From positions 1 through 64,000 of the forward strand of contig NZ_JADWPD010000023.1 of assembly GCF_017308975.1 (NCBI RefSeq): a DNA stretch of 64,000 bases, in the 5' to 3' direction. A model generated the notes under the pieces. The model saw only the letters and a list, made by a program, of their open reading frames with translations. It had not been told where the DNA came from and did no database searches. The stretch is from Amycolatopsis sp. MtRt-6 (GTDB taxonomy: Bacteria; Actinomycetota; Actinomycetes; Mycobacteriales; Pseudonocardiaceae). Shown here in pieces: positions 33,375 through 41,615 of the stretch (position 1 is its first letter; every line of letters starts with the position of its first letter). The position numbers and the translations under genes are program-made.

Positions 33375-33420
33375 CCCTCCGGAGGCAGGTGTCGCAGGTT
33401 CGAATCCTGCCGAGGGCACC
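33375..33420 (+). repeat. attR core (46-bp direct repeat, 3' half of tRNA-Arg)
   Basis: Exact copy of 20734-20779. Contains only the anticodon-to-acceptor half of the tRNA, so it is not a functional tRNA gene. Marks the right boundary of the element; DNA to the right is chromosomal. Confidence 0.93.
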
Positions 33421-33571
33421 ACAAGGATGGGAACGGGAGAGATGTCAGGCATGACATCCTCCCTTTTCTTGTTTTCGCCTCTACGCCGGCTCCGGCGCGA
33501 TCAGCTTCGCCGTGATCGCGGTATCGGGCCGGAGCCGGCTGGCCAGCCAGCCGCCGCTGACCGCGGCATCG

Positions 33572-33950
33572 TTCCGGCCAGACGACCGTGACGGCCAGGC
33601 CGCGGCCCCGCGCTGCCTCGACGACGTCCGCGGTGCCACCGTGGCCGCCGGGCGGGCCGCCGTCCCAGATCGCGATCATCTTGTCCACAAGAGACAGAAC
33701 ATGTTCGCCGGCGGCCATGTAGGCGTCGGGGTTCGACTCGGTGAACGGCATCGTGTGAACGCTCGCGGTCGCGATGAGGCTGTCGAACTCGGCCGCGTTG
33801 TCCGGCTTGACCTTGCGGTCGCGGTAGTCCGCCGCCGGCAGCACGACTTCGAGCGTCCCGCCCAGCTCCAGAACAACCCGAGCGAAAACCTGGTCAGCGC
33901 CTCGGGCCAGGCGGGTAACGCCGAAGATGGTGTCGAGTTCCGGGCGATCC
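33572..33950 (-). pseudogene. 5'-truncated hypothetical protein remnant
   Basis: The minus strand reads LARGADQVFARVVLELGG, then LPAADYRDRKVKPDNAAEF and MIAIWDGGPPGGHGGTADVV. To me these are the C-terminal two thirds of a conserved actinobacterial protein that senses or manipulates nucleotides (name uncertain). An in-frame stop near 33951 removes the N-terminal part, and the frame runs on past the expected C-terminus. I judge it a decayed gene rather than a functional CDS. The interval 33421-33992 holds nothing else I recognise. Confidence 0.5.
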
Positions 33951-33992
33951 GTTCGTCATCCTCTTCACCACACCCGAACCACTGGAGGACAC

Positions 33993-34367
33993 GTGCAGTA
34001 CATGCTGCTGATCTACAACTGCAACCGCCCCGAACCCGGCGACCCGGCCTTCCCCGATGCGTTGGCCAGGGTCAACGCCTTCGCCGAGGAATGCCGCCGG
34101 CGCGGTGCGTTCGTCTCCGGTCACCCGCTCCAGGGCGAGCACACGGCCACCACCGTCAGCGTCCGCGACGGCAAGACGCTGATCACCGACGGCCCGTTCC
34201 CCGAGACCCACGAGCACCTCGGTGGCACCTACGTCCTGGACTGCCGCGACCTCGACGAAGCCCTCGAGCTGGCCGCGCTCTGCCCGATGGCCGCCGACGG
34301 CACGATCGAGGTCCGGCCGATCGCCGGGGTCCCGGACCTCGACCACCGCCCGTCGACGGGCGCATGA
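33993..34367 (+). CDS. DGPF/YCII-domain protein, partner of ECF42 sigma factor
   Basis: 124 residues from GTG 33993, preceded by GGAGGA. YCII-related fold with the name-giving element TLITDGPFPETHEHLGG (DGPF). DGPF proteins are the conserved genomic partners of ECF42 sigma factors; their biochemical role is unknown. Stop overlaps the sigma gene start (ATGA). Confidence 0.88.
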   Translation: MQYMLLIYNCNRPEPGDPAFPDALARVNAFAEECRRRGAFVSGHPLQGEHTATTVSVRDGKTLITDGPFPETHEHLGGTYVLDCRDLDEALELAALCPMAADGTIEVRPIAGVPDLDHRPSTGA

Positions 34368-35590
34368 CGGCCGCGACCGTTCTGTCGGAGGCCTACCGCG
34401 AGCACCGGACGAAGATGCTCGCCGCGCTGGTCCGCGTGCTGGGCGACTTCGAACTCGCCGAAGACGCGCTGCAGGACGCGTGCGCGCTCGCCTTGCGCAC
34501 CTGGGCCGACCGGCCACCTGACGACCCGGTCGCCTGGCTGTTGACCACGGCCCGCAACAGCGCGATCGACCGGCTCCGGCGTGCCCGCACCGGCCGGGAC
34601 AAGCTCGCCCAGCTCGGACCACAGCCGGAGGCGGCAACCATGAGATTCGACGAAGAGCGCCTGCTCGGCGTCGGCGACGAGCGGCTCAGCCTCCTCTTCA
34701 CCTGCTGCCATCCGGCCCTGGCCGAGGAAGCGCGGGTCGCCCTCACGCTGCAGGCCGTGGCCGGGATGACCGCCGGGCAGATCGCCCGGACGTTCCTGGT
34801 CGCCGAGCCGGCGCTGGCACAGCGGCTGGTGCGCGCCAAGCGCAAGATCCGCGACGCGGGCATCAGCCTCGACGTCCCCGCCGACCACCTGCTGCCCGAG
34901 CGGCTCTCCGGCGTCCTCGCGGTGATCTACCTGATCTTCACCCGCGGCTACACCGCCGGCGGCGACCAGCCGGAGTACCGCGAGCTGCAGCAGGAGGCGA
35001 TCCGCCTCGCCAAGCTCGTCGCGACCCTCATGCCCGACGAACCGGAAGCCCTCGCCCTGGTCGCGCTGCTGCTGGTCCACCACTCCCGCTCGGCCGCCCG
35101 CTACACCCCCGCCGGGGACGTCGTCCTGCTCGAAGACCAGGACCGCTCCCGCTGGGGCCGCGCCGAGATCGCCGAAGCCGTCGGGCTGCTGGACCGAGCC
35201 CTGCGGTTCGAGACACCCGGGCCGTATCAACTCCAGGCGACCATCGCGGTCCTGCATGCCCAGGCGCCGACGGCCGAGGAGACGAACTGGCCCGGGATCG
35301 CCGCGGTATACGAGCAGCTGCTCGCCGTGACGCCGTCGCCGGTGGTCGCGCTCAACCACGCCGTCGCGGTCGCCATGGCCACCACCCCCGAGGAGGGGCT
35401 GGCCCTGATCGACCGGATCGAGGGACTCGACGGCTACCACCTGCTGCACGCCGCCCGCGCCGACCTCCTGCGCCGCCTTGGCGACACCGACGCCGCGATC
35501 GAGGCGTACCGGCGCGCTCACCAGCTCGCCACGAACCCCGCTGACCTGCGCTACCTCGCGGGTCGCATCCACGCCCTCGAAACTCCATGA
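34364..35590 (+). CDS. ECF42-type RNA polymerase sigma factor with C-terminal TPR extension
   Basis: 408 residues. Sigma-2 region (EDALQDACALALRTWADRPPDDPVAWLLTTARNSAIDRLRR, about 30-75), sigma-4 HTH (AGMTAGQIARTFLVAEPALAQRLVRAKRKIRD, about 140-170), then a long helical extension of about 230 residues with the conserved LIFTRGYTAGGD and a TPR-like end. No anti-sigma gene is nearby. ECF42 members are controlled through their C-terminal extension and typically drive their DGPF partner. Confidence 0.92.
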   Translation: MTAATVLSEAYREHRTKMLAALVRVLGDFELAEDALQDACALALRTWADRPPDDPVAWLLTTARNSAIDRLRRARTGRDKLAQLGPQPEAATMRFDEERLLGVGDERLSLLFTCCHPALAEEARVALTLQAVAGMTAGQIARTFLVAEPALAQRLVRAKRKIRDAGISLDVPADHLLPERLSGVLAVIYLIFTRGYTAGGDQPEYRELQQEAIRLAKLVATLMPDEPEALALVALLLVHHSRSAARYTPAGDVVLLEDQDRSRWGRAEIAEAVGLLDRALRFETPGPYQLQATIAVLHAQAPTAEETNWPGIAAVYEQLLAVTPSPVVALNHAVAVAMATTPEEGLALIDRIEGLDGYHLLHAARADLLRRLGDTDAAIEAYRRAHQLATNPADLRYLAGRIHALETP

Positions 35591-35668
35591 GGTGAGCTGT
35601 CGAGAAGCCGGGCGCCTGTTCGTCCTCTGGTGCGTCAACCGAAGACTCGCTGAAAGGACCCACAACCC

Positions 35669-36157
35669 ATGAGCAGCACTGCCGTGACCTCGGTTCAGGC
35701 CGATATCGTCGTCGACGTCCCCCAGGAGCGGACCTTCCGCGTGTTCACCGGGCGGTTCGACGAGATCAAGCCCCGCGAACACAACCTCCTCGCGGTGCCG
35801 ATCGAGCGAACCGTGCTGGAGCCCCATGCGGGCGGCACCGTGTATGACGTCGGCACCGACGGCAGCCGGTGCACCTGGGCGCGGGTCCTCGCCTACGAAC
35901 CGTCGGAGCGGCTGGTCCTCAGCTGGGACATCAGCCCGCGCTGGCAGCTGGAGCCCGACCCCGGCCACACCAGCGAAGTGGAGATCCGATTCATCGCCGA
36001 AGGTGCCCAGCGGACCCGGGTCGCCCTCGAACACCGGCACCTCGACCGCCACGGCGAAGGCTGGGAAAGCTTCACCAGCCTCGGCGCCGGCGACGGGTGG
36101 CCGCTGTACCTGGACCGGTTCCGCGCCGCGACGCAACGGGATGCCGCCGGGGCCTGA
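35669..36157 (+). CDS. SRPBCC (AHSA1/START-like) domain protein
   Basis: 162 residues, one Bet v1-like hydrophobic-pocket domain: VVDVPQERTFRVF start, WARVLAYEPSERLVLSWDI, and the C-terminal helix GWPLYLDRFRAAT. AHSA1-like proteins often travel with ECF42/DGPF genes. Ligand unknown. Modest ribosome site AAAGGA before ATG 35669. Confidence 0.82.
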   Translation: MSSTAVTSVQADIVVDVPQERTFRVFTGRFDEIKPREHNLLAVPIERTVLEPHAGGTVYDVGTDGSRCTWARVLAYEPSERLVLSWDISPRWQLEPDPGHTSEVEIRFIAEGAQRTRVALEHRHLDRHGEGWESFTSLGAGDGWPLYLDRFRAATQRDAAGA

Positions 36158-36198
36158 AGCGGATACCGTCCACACCCGGACCCGATCCCGGAGGTCAC

Positions 36199-36537
36199 GT
36201 GAGCTCAGGCACCGACGACTCGCACCGCCATCGCGCGGAAACGTTGCGTGAGGCGATGGCCGGCGACACCGCAATCACCGAGGTGGTGCTGCGGACCGCG
36301 GTGGCGGCCCGAGCGGCGGGCGGGCCGCCCATCGCCGAACCGTACGACGACCTGGCCCGCCGAATCGGTGACGCCTCCTACCAGGTCACCGACGCCGAGG
36401 TCGACGCCGTCCCGCAGGCGACCGGCAGCGACAAGGCCGCGTTCGAGATCGTCATGTCCGCCTGCGTCGGCGCGGGCCTGGCCCGGTGGGACGCCGCCGC
36501 CCGAGTGATCGCGGAGGCGACCGATGCGCCTGCCTGA
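36199..36537 (+). CDS. Hypothetical protein upstream of AhpD-like gene
   Basis: 112 residues from GTG 36199, preceded by GGAGG. Helical; SYQVTDAEVDAVPQATGSDKAAFEIVMSACVGAGLARWDAA resembles small proteins paired with carboxymuconolactone decarboxylase-like genes. Overlaps the next gene by 14 bases. Function unknown. Confidence 0.65.
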   Translation: MSSGTDDSHRHRAETLREAMAGDTAITEVVLRTAVAARAAGGPPIAEPYDDLARRIGDASYQVTDAEVDAVPQATGSDKAAFEIVMSACVGAGLARWDAAARVIAEATDAPA

Positions 36538-37106
36538 AGTCGAACGCGGCGACGGTCCGCGCACCCGGATGCTGATCCGGGTCATTTCGCTGGCGCTGGG
36601 CGCGCGCCTGCCTGACGCGGCCCGGGTTGCCTTCTACCACAAGGGTTTCGTCGGGACAGCGCTCGGCGCGTGGACGCAAGCCGCGATGCGCGGGCTGAGC
36701 GAATGGTCGGTCGCGGAGCGGGAACTGATGGCCGCGATGGTCGCCAAAGTGGAACTCGTGCCCCTTCTGCGTTGGGGCGCACCGGGCCATCGCCGTGCAC
36801 GGGATGGACAAGGCGGTGGCCGACGCGACCCTCGCCGACTACCACACCGCGCCGATCTCGGCACCCCTGCGCGCCACGCTCGCCGTTCTGGAAACGATCA
36901 CCCTGCGCCCCGAAGAACTGCAGGGCGGGCAAGTCCGCGCAGCGCTGGCCGCAGGGGCCACCCGGCGACAGCTCGACGACGCGGCCGCGGTCGCAGCCGT
37001 GTTCAACATCATCACCCGCTACGCCAACGCGTTGGACTTCGCCATCCCGACCGACGCCGAGTTCGACAAGGCCGCGGGCATGATGCTCAAGCGCGGCTAC
37101 GCCTGA
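36524..37106 (+). pseudogene. AhpD-like (carboxymuconolactone decarboxylase family) gene with a frameshift
   Basis: Two frames make one protein. The first runs from ATG 36524 to about residue 75 (RELMAAMVAK). The second continues as WNSCPFCVGAHRA and ends at 37106 (MMLKRGYA). The switch needs one base fewer in the AAA run 36746-36748. The CxxC...H peroxidase site (CPFCVGAH) and the rest are intact, so an assembly error or very recent mutation is more likely than long decay. If corrected, about 193 residues. Confidence 0.75.
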
Positions 37107-37203
37107 CCTGCGCGGCGGAATGCTCGCCGCGCAGTGGACACCCGCCGTCAGGCTTCCGTGGACGCGCGGCCTGCTGCCTCGAATCCGGCTGTTCGGCCAC
37201 TGG

Positions 37204-37281
37204 TCAGCCGACGATCTCGTAGCCTGCGTCGGCCACTGCCGCCCGCACCTTGTCGGTGTCGAGCTCCGCGTCGCTGGTCGC
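37204..37281 (-). pseudogene. C-terminal fragment of a CopZ-like copper chaperone
   Basis: About 25 codons ending in VRAAVADAGYEIVG and a stop. They closely match the C-terminal half of the intact copZ at 40537 (VRAAVEEAGYTLAG). The metal-binding MTCxxC half is missing and its place is taken by the terminator hairpin after copA. The interval 37107-37324 holds nothing else. Confidence 0.65.
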
Positions 37282-37282
37282 G

Positions 37283-37315
37283 GGGCCGGGCCACCGGCGT
37301 GTGGTGGCCCGGCCC
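37283..37315 (-). terminator. Terminator hairpin after copA
   Basis: Perfect 13-base-pair GC-rich stem (37283-37295 with 37303-37315) and a 7-base loop, ten bases after the copA stop on the minus strand. No U-tract. Confidence 0.7.
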
Positions 37316-37324
37316 GTACGGTGA

Positions 37325-39550
37325 TCAGGCCTGGCTCGGCCGGGCGGTGGCCCGGGAGGCGAAGCCACGCAGCCGCAGGCTGTTGCCGACGACGAACACC
37401 GAGCTGAACGCCATCGCCGCCCCGGCGATCATCGGGTTCAGCAGGCCCGCCGCGGCCAGTGGCAGTGCCGCGAGGTTGTAGGCGAACGCCCAGAACAGGT
37501 TGCCCTTGATCGTGCGCAACGTCCGCCGCGACAGCCGGATCGCGTCGGCCACCGCCCGCAGGTCACCGCGGACGAGGGTGATGTCACTGGCCTCGATCGC
37601 GACGTCCGTGCCGGTTCCCATCGCCAGCCCGAGGTCGGCCTGCGCCAACGCCGGCGCGTCGTTCACGCCGTCGCCGACCATGGCCACGACCTTGCCCTCG
37701 TCCTGCAGCCGCTTGACGACATCGAGCTTGTCCGCCGGCAGCACCTCGGCGATCACCTCGTCGACCCCGACCTCGTCGGCCACCGCGCGAGCGACGGCGG
37801 TGTTGTCACCGGTGAGCAGCACGGGGGTCAGCCCGAGTTCGCGCAGCTGAGCGATCGCCTCCTTCGAGGTGGGCTTGACGACGTCGGCGACCACCAGGAC
37901 ACCGCGGGCCGCGCCGTCCCACGCCACCGCGACCGCGGTGTGGCCGCGCTGCTCGGCTTCGGCCTTCGCCGCGGCGAGGTCGTCGGTCAGTGGCTGGCTC
38001 CAGTCCTCCAGCAACGCCGTGCGGCCCACCAGAACCGCGTGCCCGTCGACGATCCCTTGCACGCCGAGGCCTTCGACGTTCGTGAAGTCCTCGGCCGCGG
38101 GAAGCTCGACCCGTTCGCGGGCACCACGGGCGATCGCGGTGGCGATCGGGTGTTCCGACGCGTCCTCCAGCGCACCCGCCAGCCGCAGCAGCTCCGCCTC
38201 CTCGACACCGTCGGCCGCGTGCACGCCGACGAGCGTCATCCGGCCCGCGGTGACCGTGCCGGTCTTGTCCAGCACCACCGTGTCCACCCGCCGCGTCGAC
38301 TCCAGCACCTCCGGCCCCTTGATCAGGACACCCAGCTGGGCGCCGCGGCCGGTCCCGACGAGCAACGCCGTCGGCGTCGCCAGCCCGAGTGCGCACGGGC
38401 AGGCGATGATCAGCACCGCGACCGCCGCCGTGAACGCCGCCGCCGTCCCGACGCCGCTGCCGAGCCAGAAGCCGAGGGTGGCCACGGCCAGGCCGATCAC
38501 GACCGGCACGAACACCCCGGACACCCGGTCGGCCAGCCGCTGCACCTCGGCCTTGCCGCTCTGCGCGTCCTCGACGAGCTTGGCCATCTGCGCCAGCTGC
38601 GTGTCCGCGCCGACCCGGGTCGCGCGCACGACCAGCCGGCCGCCCGCGTTGACCGTCGCGCCGGTCACCGCGTCACCTTCGCCGACCTCGACGGGCACCG
38701 ACTCGCCGGTGAGCATCGAGGCGTCGACCGCGGACTTGCCCTCCACAACCACCCCGTCGGTGGCGATCTTCTCACCCGGCCGCACGACAAACCGGTCCCC
38801 CACCGCCAGCTCCGCCGTCGGGATCCGCACCTCGCTGCCGTTGCGCAGGACCGCGACCTCTTTGGCGCCCAGCTCCAGCAGCGCCCGCAGCGCGGCGCCG
38901 GCACGGCGCTTCGAGCGCGCCTCGAAGTACCGGCCGGCCAGGAGGAACGTGGTGACCCCCGCGGCGACCTCGAGGTAGATGTTGCCAGCACCGTCCGACG
39001 GCGCGATCGTCAGCTCGAACGGGTGCACCATCCCCGGCGTCCCCGCGGTGCCGAACAGCAACGCCCACACCGACCACGCGAACGCCGCCAGCACACCCAT
39101 CGACACCAGCGTGTCCATCGTCGCCGCACCGTGGCGCAGGTTCGTCCACGCCGCCCGGTGGAACGGCCACGCCCCCCACGTCACCACCGGCGCCGCCAAC
39201 GTCAACGAAATCCACTGCCAATACGTGAACTGCAACGCCGGCACCATCGCCAGCAGAATCACCGGAACGGCGAGTACCGCGCTGGTGATCAGCCGCTGCC
39301 GCAACGGATCCGCCTCGGAGGCCGCTTGTTCGGGCTTCTCCGGTTCGGGCACGGCGGCGCTGTACCCGGCAGCTTCGACCGTCGCCACCAGCGTGGCCAG
39401 GTCAACGCCCTCGGGCGCCTGCACCCGCGCCTTCTCCGTGGCGTAGTTGACCGACGCGGTGACACCGTCAAGCTTGTTCAGCTTGCGCTCGATCCGGTTC
39501 GCGCAGGACGCGCAGGTCATGCCACCGATCGCGAGTTCGATCTCGGTCAT
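37325..39550 (-). CDS. copA: Copper-exporting P1B-type ATPase
   Basis: 741 residues from ATG 39550 (GAAGGGAG upstream). One N-terminal HMA domain with GMTCASC (about residue 10-16), eight membrane helices with the transport motif ACPCALGLATP (CPC), phosphorylation site DKTGT, P1B marker SEHP and hinge GDGVNDAP. CPC plus the csoR-copZ context indicates Cu(I) export. Last gene of the csoR operon. Confidence 0.95.
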   Translation of the reverse strand: MTEIELAIGGMTCASCANRIERKLNKLDGVTASVNYATEKARVQAPEGVDLATLVATVEAAGYSAAVPEPEKPEQAASEADPLRQRLITSAVLAVPVILLAMVPALQFTYWQWISLTLAAPVVTWGAWPFHRAAWTNLRHGAATMDTLVSMGVLAAFAWSVWALLFGTAGTPGMVHPFELTIAPSDGAGNIYLEVAAGVTTFLLAGRYFEARSKRRAGAALRALLELGAKEVAVLRNGSEVRIPTAELAVGDRFVVRPGEKIATDGVVVEGKSAVDASMLTGESVPVEVGEGDAVTGATVNAGGRLVVRATRVGADTQLAQMAKLVEDAQSGKAEVQRLADRVSGVFVPVVIGLAVATLGFWLGSGVGTAAAFTAAVAVLIIACPCALGLATPTALLVGTGRGAQLGVLIKGPEVLESTRRVDTVVLDKTGTVTAGRMTLVGVHAADGVEEAELLRLAGALEDASEHPIATAIARGARERVELPAAEDFTNVEGLGVQGIVDGHAVLVGRTALLEDWSQPLTDDLAAAKAEAEQRGHTAVAVAWDGAARGVLVVADVVKPTSKEAIAQLRELGLTPVLLTGDNTAVARAVADEVGVDEVIAEVLPADKLDVVKRLQDEGKVVAMVGDGVNDAPALAQADLGLAMGTGTDVAIEASDITLVRGDLRAVADAIRLSRRTLRTIKGNLFWAFAYNLAALPLAAAGLLNPMIAGAAMAFSSVFVVGNSLRLRGFASRATARPSQA

Positions 39551-39569
39551 GATCGTCTCCCTTCCGCGG

Positions 39570-40508
39570 TCAGTGGCCGTGGCCGTCGGCGGGCTCCGGC
39601 GCCTGAGCAGGCGCGGGTGCCGGCGCCGGGGTCCCGGCGGTCGTGAGGGTGAACTCGGCGGTCCGCACGACGTCACCATGCTTGAAGTCCAAGAACAGCC
39701 GGTAGGCCCCGGCACTGGGCACCTCGGCGGCGAACTTCACCTGCGGCCCGGGAGCCGTCTTGCCGTCACCGGGTTCGCCGTCGGGGTGGACGTGCAGGTA
39801 GGCCAGGTCACCTTCGCGCAGGGCCACCAGGTGCCCGTAGGCGCCGAGGTAGGGCTGCAGGTCGGTGACCGGCGCTCCGGCGCGGCTGACGGTCAGCGTC
39901 AGCGGCGAGGTCTTGCCCGCGGTCAGGTCACCGGCGAGCTGGACGGTGTAGCCGTCGACCTGCGCGGTACGGCTGGGCGCGAAGGTCGCCGGCTGGTAGT
40001 CACCGGCGACGGACAGGTCGGCACCGAGGGTCATCCCCTTGCCACCGGTGGGGGTGAAGTCGGCGAACGCCCGGTACGAGCCCGCCGCGGGCAGCGTCAA
40101 CGGGACGCTCCACGTGCCGTCCGGCGCCATCTCCGGGTGGACGTGCTGGAAACCCGACGTGTCCCGGCGCACCACGATCAGGTGCAGCTTCTTCTCGTGC
40201 TCGACGTCGAACCCGGTGACCGGCTTGCCATCCGGGCCGGTGATCGTGAACGAGAACCGGCCGGGCTCCGGGGTCGTGCCGGCCGGCGTGAACGTGTAGC
40301 CGTCCTTGCTCGACGCCAGACCGCCCGGCAGTTCGCCGGAAGCCGGCGCGGCGGTCATGCCGGCGTGCTCGGCGCCCGTGTCGCCGTGGGCGGCGTTTTC
40401 GCTGCTCGCGGTCGAGATGGGGCCGGCCACGTTCCCGACGGCGAATCCCCCGGCCGCCAGCAGGGCGAGCGTTCCGCCGAACAGGGCGAGCCGTGCTGTG
40501 GTGTTCAT
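39570..40508 (-). CDS. Secreted/membrane-anchored metal-handling protein of the copper operon
   Basis: 312 residues. N-terminal signal/anchor (residues 5-30). Two beta-rich repeats follow, carrying matching histidine motifs FQHVHPEM and YLHVHPDG, and a Pro/Ala tail ends in DGHGH. No named domain is certain to me (resembles the YtkA-like/heavy-metal-binding extracytoplasmic proteins found with copA). Between copZ and copA with 19-28 base gaps, so co-transcribed; likely periplasm-side copper buffer. Confidence 0.75.
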   Translation of the reverse strand: MNTTARLALFGGTLALLAAGGFAVGNVAGPISTASSENAAHGDTGAEHAGMTAAPASGELPGGLASSKDGYTFTPAGTTPEPGRFSFTITGPDGKPVTGFDVEHEKKLHLIVVRRDTSGFQHVHPEMAPDGTWSVPLTLPAAGSYRAFADFTPTGGKGMTLGADLSVAGDYQPATFAPSRTAQVDGYTVQLAGDLTAGKTSPLTLTVSRAGAPVTDLQPYLGAYGHLVALREGDLAYLHVHPDGEPGDGKTAPGPQVKFAAEVPSAGAYRLFLDFKHGDVVRTAEFTLTTAGTPAPAPAPAQAPEPADGHGH

Positions 40509-40536
40509 GTCTGCTTCCCTCGCGTGATGGCCGGGT

Positions 40537-40743
40537 TTACCCGGCGAGCGTGTAGCCGGCCTCCTCGACGGCGGCGCGGACCCGCGCCTCGTCGATCGGC
40601 TCGGCACTGGTGACGGTGACGGCCCCGGTGGGCAGGTCGACCGCGACGTCGGTGACGCCCTCGAGGGCGCCGACCTCTTCGCTGACCGAAGACACGCAGT
40701 GCGAGCAGGTCATGCCGGTGACGGTGTAGGTACTGGTGGTCAT
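40537..40743 (-). CDS. copZ: Copper chaperone
   Basis: 68 residues, a single ferredoxin-like HMA domain with the Cu(I)-binding MTCSHC (about 11-16). Delivers copper to CopA and CsoR. 26 bases downstream of csoR. A broken second copy lies beyond copA at 37204. Confidence 0.92.
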   Translation of the reverse strand: MTTSTYTVTGMTCSHCVSSVSEEVGALEGVTDVAVDLPTGAVTVTSAEPIDEARVRAAVEEAGYTLAG

Positions 40744-40769
40744 GGGTTCTCCCTCGTGGATGACAGGGG

Positions 40770-41051
40770 TCAGGACTTGACGAGGCGCGCGATGGCCGCG
40801 CTGGCCTCGGCGACCTTGGTGTCGGCGATCTCGCCGCCTTCCGCGGCCGCCTGGGCCACGCAGTGCCGCAGGTGGTCTTCGAGCAGCCCGAGCGCAACGG
40901 CTTCGAGGGCCTTCGTCGCCGCGGACACCTGGGTCAGGACGTCGATGCAGTACTTGTCGTCTTCGATCATCTTGGCGATGCCGCGGACCTGGCCTTCGAC
41001 GCGGCGCATGCGCTGCAGGAAGGCGTCCTTGTCGCCGCTGTAGCCGTTCAT
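40770..41051 (-). CDS. csoR: Copper-sensing transcriptional repressor
   Basis: 93 residues. DUF156-type four-helix protein with the Cu(I) ligands Cys (KYCIDVLTQV, about 35), His and Cys (LLEDHLRHC, about 60 and 64). The N-terminus GDKDAFLQRMRRVEGQVRGI is typical. Copper binding releases the operator, so it autoregulates csoR-copZ-copA. No good Shine-Dalgarno: the -10 box is six bases before the ATG, so it is probably leaderless. Confidence 0.95.
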   Translation of the reverse strand: MNGYSGDKDAFLQRMRRVEGQVRGIAKMIEDDKYCIDVLTQVSAATKALEAVALGLLEDHLRHCVAQAAAEGGEIADTKVAEASAAIARLVKS

Positions 41052-41362
41052 ACCTTCACAGTACCCCTAGGGGGTATGGGTTTCAAGTGAGCTGGATCTC
41101 GTCCACCCCGAGCCCGGCGAGCAGGCTGGAGGCCGCCGGTCAGCTGGTTGAGCACGACCAAGGCGATCAGCGCCGCCTCCCGGCCGTCGACCGATGTTCC
41201 TTGCCGGGCGGGATCGCGGACCATCTGACACCGGGATGTCGCCGCAGCCGCCTGGGCGGCACGGAGTGCGGTCACGGCACAGCCGAACGCGCAGGCGACG
41301 ACAGCGCGGGCGATCGGAGAACGGGCCACGTGCTGCACGCGGAGACGAGGTTGCACTGCCAC
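41048..41362 (-). CDS. Hypothetical small protein behind CsoR-type operators
   Basis: About 104 codons from GTG 41362. In favour: an excellent GGAGGAGG ribosome site and two CsoR-like palindromes directly upstream. Against: the frame runs through the csoR promoter and ends in the csoR start codon, and I recognise no domain (one possible hydrophobic helix, AIARAVVACAFGCAVTAL). It may be a remnant of a copper-induced gene truncated by rearrangement. Confidence 0.35.
   Translation of the reverse strand: MAVQPRLRVQHVARSPIARAVVACAFGCAVTALRAAQAAAATSRCQMVRDPARQGTSVDGREAALIALVVLNQLTGGLQPARRARGGRDPAHLKPIPPRGTVKV
41058..41086 (-). promoter_or_regulatory. csoR promoter with CsoR operator
   Basis: Minus strand TTGAAA (41081-41086), 17 bases, TACTGT (41058-41063), with the palindrome TACCCCTAGGGGGTA (41062-41076) filling the spacer. 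Repressor binding would block RNA polymerase directly. Two further palindromes of the same kind are at 41376 and 41414. Confidence 0.8.
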
Positions 41363-41375
41363 GATTCCTCCTCCT

Positions 41376-41426
41376 TACCCCCTTGGGGTATTGATGATCT
41401 CGCCACTTCCTACACCCCCTGGGGGT
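41376..41426 (-). promoter_or_regulatory. Two further CsoR-type palindromes
   Basis: TACCCCCTTGGGGTA (41376-41390) and ACCCCCTGGGGGT (41414-41426), both closely similar to the site in the csoR promoter. They lie just upstream of the ribosome site at 41362. Their spacing, about 37 bases centre to centre, would let two tetramers bind. Confidence 0.6.
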
Positions 41427-41615
41427 ACCCACGCAACCGCCGCGAACGACCAAGAACAAGGTTTCGTAGGCGTGGACCAGTCGAGCGCATCGAATGGCGG
41501 CCGCGGGGTCGTCACCGCCCGACAACCCGGAGGCGAGCACTTCCCTTGCCTGGTCGAGGAGTTCCTGCGAAGTGCGCGAGCGCGGCATCCGGCAGGTCTC
41601 CGATGCGTGGTCCGG

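Larger units (their letters stand above)
20734..33420. mobile_element. Actinomycete integrative and conjugative element (AICE) in tRNA-Arg
   Basis: A 12,641-bp element (plus one att copy) bounded by 46-base identical direct repeats, one forming the 3' end of tRNA-Arg. Order from attL: integrase, excisionase, repeat cluster, RepA-like ATPase, prim-pol, small genes, TraB/FtsK translocase, DUF2637 protein, seven small genes, GntR-kinase, 2-hydroxyacid dehydrogenase, second repeat cluster, hairpin, attR. The absence of a relaxase and type IV secretion genes, with an FtsK-like TraB instead, is the AICE pattern (pSAM2, pMEA-type). All core genes are intact, so it may still move. Confidence 0.92.

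Noticed and set aside
33375..33420. Possible second tRNA-Arg gene
   Set aside because: Only the 3' half is present; it is the attR copy of the tRNA end.
34229..36274. 681-codon minus-strand frame opposite the ECF42 and SRPBCC genes
   Set aside because: Shadow frame; the plus strand holds recognised domains throughout.
41427..41615. Possible HEPN-like helical protein in the minus-strand frame downstream of the acyl-CoA dehydrogenase fragment
   Set aside because: The resemblance is weak and there is no separate start, so I left it unnamed.
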